Shown piece after piece: positions 12,764-12,851 of a stretch of 12,851 nt of DNA. Numbering within the stretch: position 1 is the first letter of the stretch; each line of letters begins with the position of its first letter. This DNA is from an uncultured Oscillospiraceae bacterium (lineage in GTDB: Bacteria > Bacillota > Clostridia > Oscillospirales > Ruminococcaceae), in the NCBI GenBank assembly GCA_900539695.1, contig UQDG01000040.1, forward strand, positions 1-12,851, written 5' to 3'. The notes below the pieces were generated by a model. The model made no database searches. It was not told the origin of the DNA and saw nothing but the letters and a program-made list of their open reading frames with translations. The position numbers were made by a program, and so were the translations under genes.

Positions 12764-12851
12764 GCTGTCCGGCGGGACACCCCGTAAGGACAGCGCAGCA
12801 GGACCTTGAAAATTGAACAAAACTGAAACTTGTGGAACCTTGAACGTGGGT
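12764..12851 (+). other. Leader of a probable rRNA operon, continuing past the window
   Basis: After the promoter comes a hairpin, GCTGTCC (12764-12770) with GGACAGC (12788-12794), enclosing a CGGG/CCCG helix. Then CCTTGAAAATTGAACA (12804-12819) resembles the TTTGAAAAxTGAA element, including the boxA-like antitermination signal, found ahead of 16S genes in Firmicutes. The mature 16S gene does not begin in the window. A tRNA or other stable RNA is the alternative. Confidence 0.55.

Noticed and set aside
1..12851. CRISPR array, prophage, toxin-antitoxin or defence system
   Set aside because: No regularly spaced direct repeats, integrase, transposase, capsid, nuclease or paired toxin-antitoxin genes were seen on either strand.

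Overview
The window is a GC-rich (roughly 60% or more in coding parts) bacterial chromosome segment. It has strong sigmaA-type promoters (TTGACA/TATAAT-like), AGGAG-type ribosome binding sites, intrinsic terminators with U-tracts and a CCA-encoding tRNA gene. Together with the protein types and the style of the dispersed intergenic repeats, this suggests a gut Clostridia of the Oscillospiraceae/Ruminococcaceae kind (Faecalibacterium, Gemmiger or Subdoligranulum relatives). That placement is an inference from the sequence; no 16S gene lies in the window to settle it.

Layout. 1-58: end of a dispersed foldback repeat. 147-332 (+): a 61-residue protein I do not recognise. 387-462 (-): tRNA-Pro(TGG), separated from the small gene by a two-way terminator. 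622-1669 (+): azlC-azlD, a branched-chain amino acid exporter pair. 1814-3118 (-): a degenerate GGDEF-domain protein followed by a small helical-bundle protein, separated by a perfect 30-bp inverted repeat that buries the second gene's ribosome binding site and start codon. 3352-6145 (-): a lipoprotein resembling a sugar-type solute-binding protein, then malQ (4-alpha-glucanotransferase). 6331-9397 (+): alaX (Ala-tRNA editing), trmB (tRNA m7G methyltransferase) and a CmpB-family membrane protein with an amphipathic Ala-rich tail, apparently one operon. 9398-9918: 521 bases without a gene, made of terminators and two structured repeats. 9919-10938 (-): DAHP synthase. 10939-11459: 521 bases without a gene, holding a complete copy of the foldback repeat in the DAHP synthase leader, a back-to-back divergent promoter pair and a second structured repeat in the leader of the next operon. 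11460-12664 (+): ybaK (Cys-tRNA(Pro) deacylase) and an rsuA-family 16S pseudouridine synthase, overlapping by 4 bases. 12709-12851: strong promoter and leader that look like the start of an rRNA operon lying past the window end.

Most genes are housekeeping. One theme recurs: tRNA-Pro, AlaX, TrmB, YbaK, RsuA and a likely rRNA promoter all concern translation and its accuracy. A second theme is carbohydrate and amino acid handling (solute-binding lipoprotein and MalQ; AzlCD; DAHP synthase). I see no defence system, prophage, transposase, CRISPR array or biosynthetic cluster. What is worth a second look is mostly non-coding: the 30-bp inverted repeat at 2239-2318, the foldback repeat family, the GGAAGTA-rich palindrome cluster at 9496-9640, and the repeat-laden leaders on both sides of the divergent promoter at 11201-11264.
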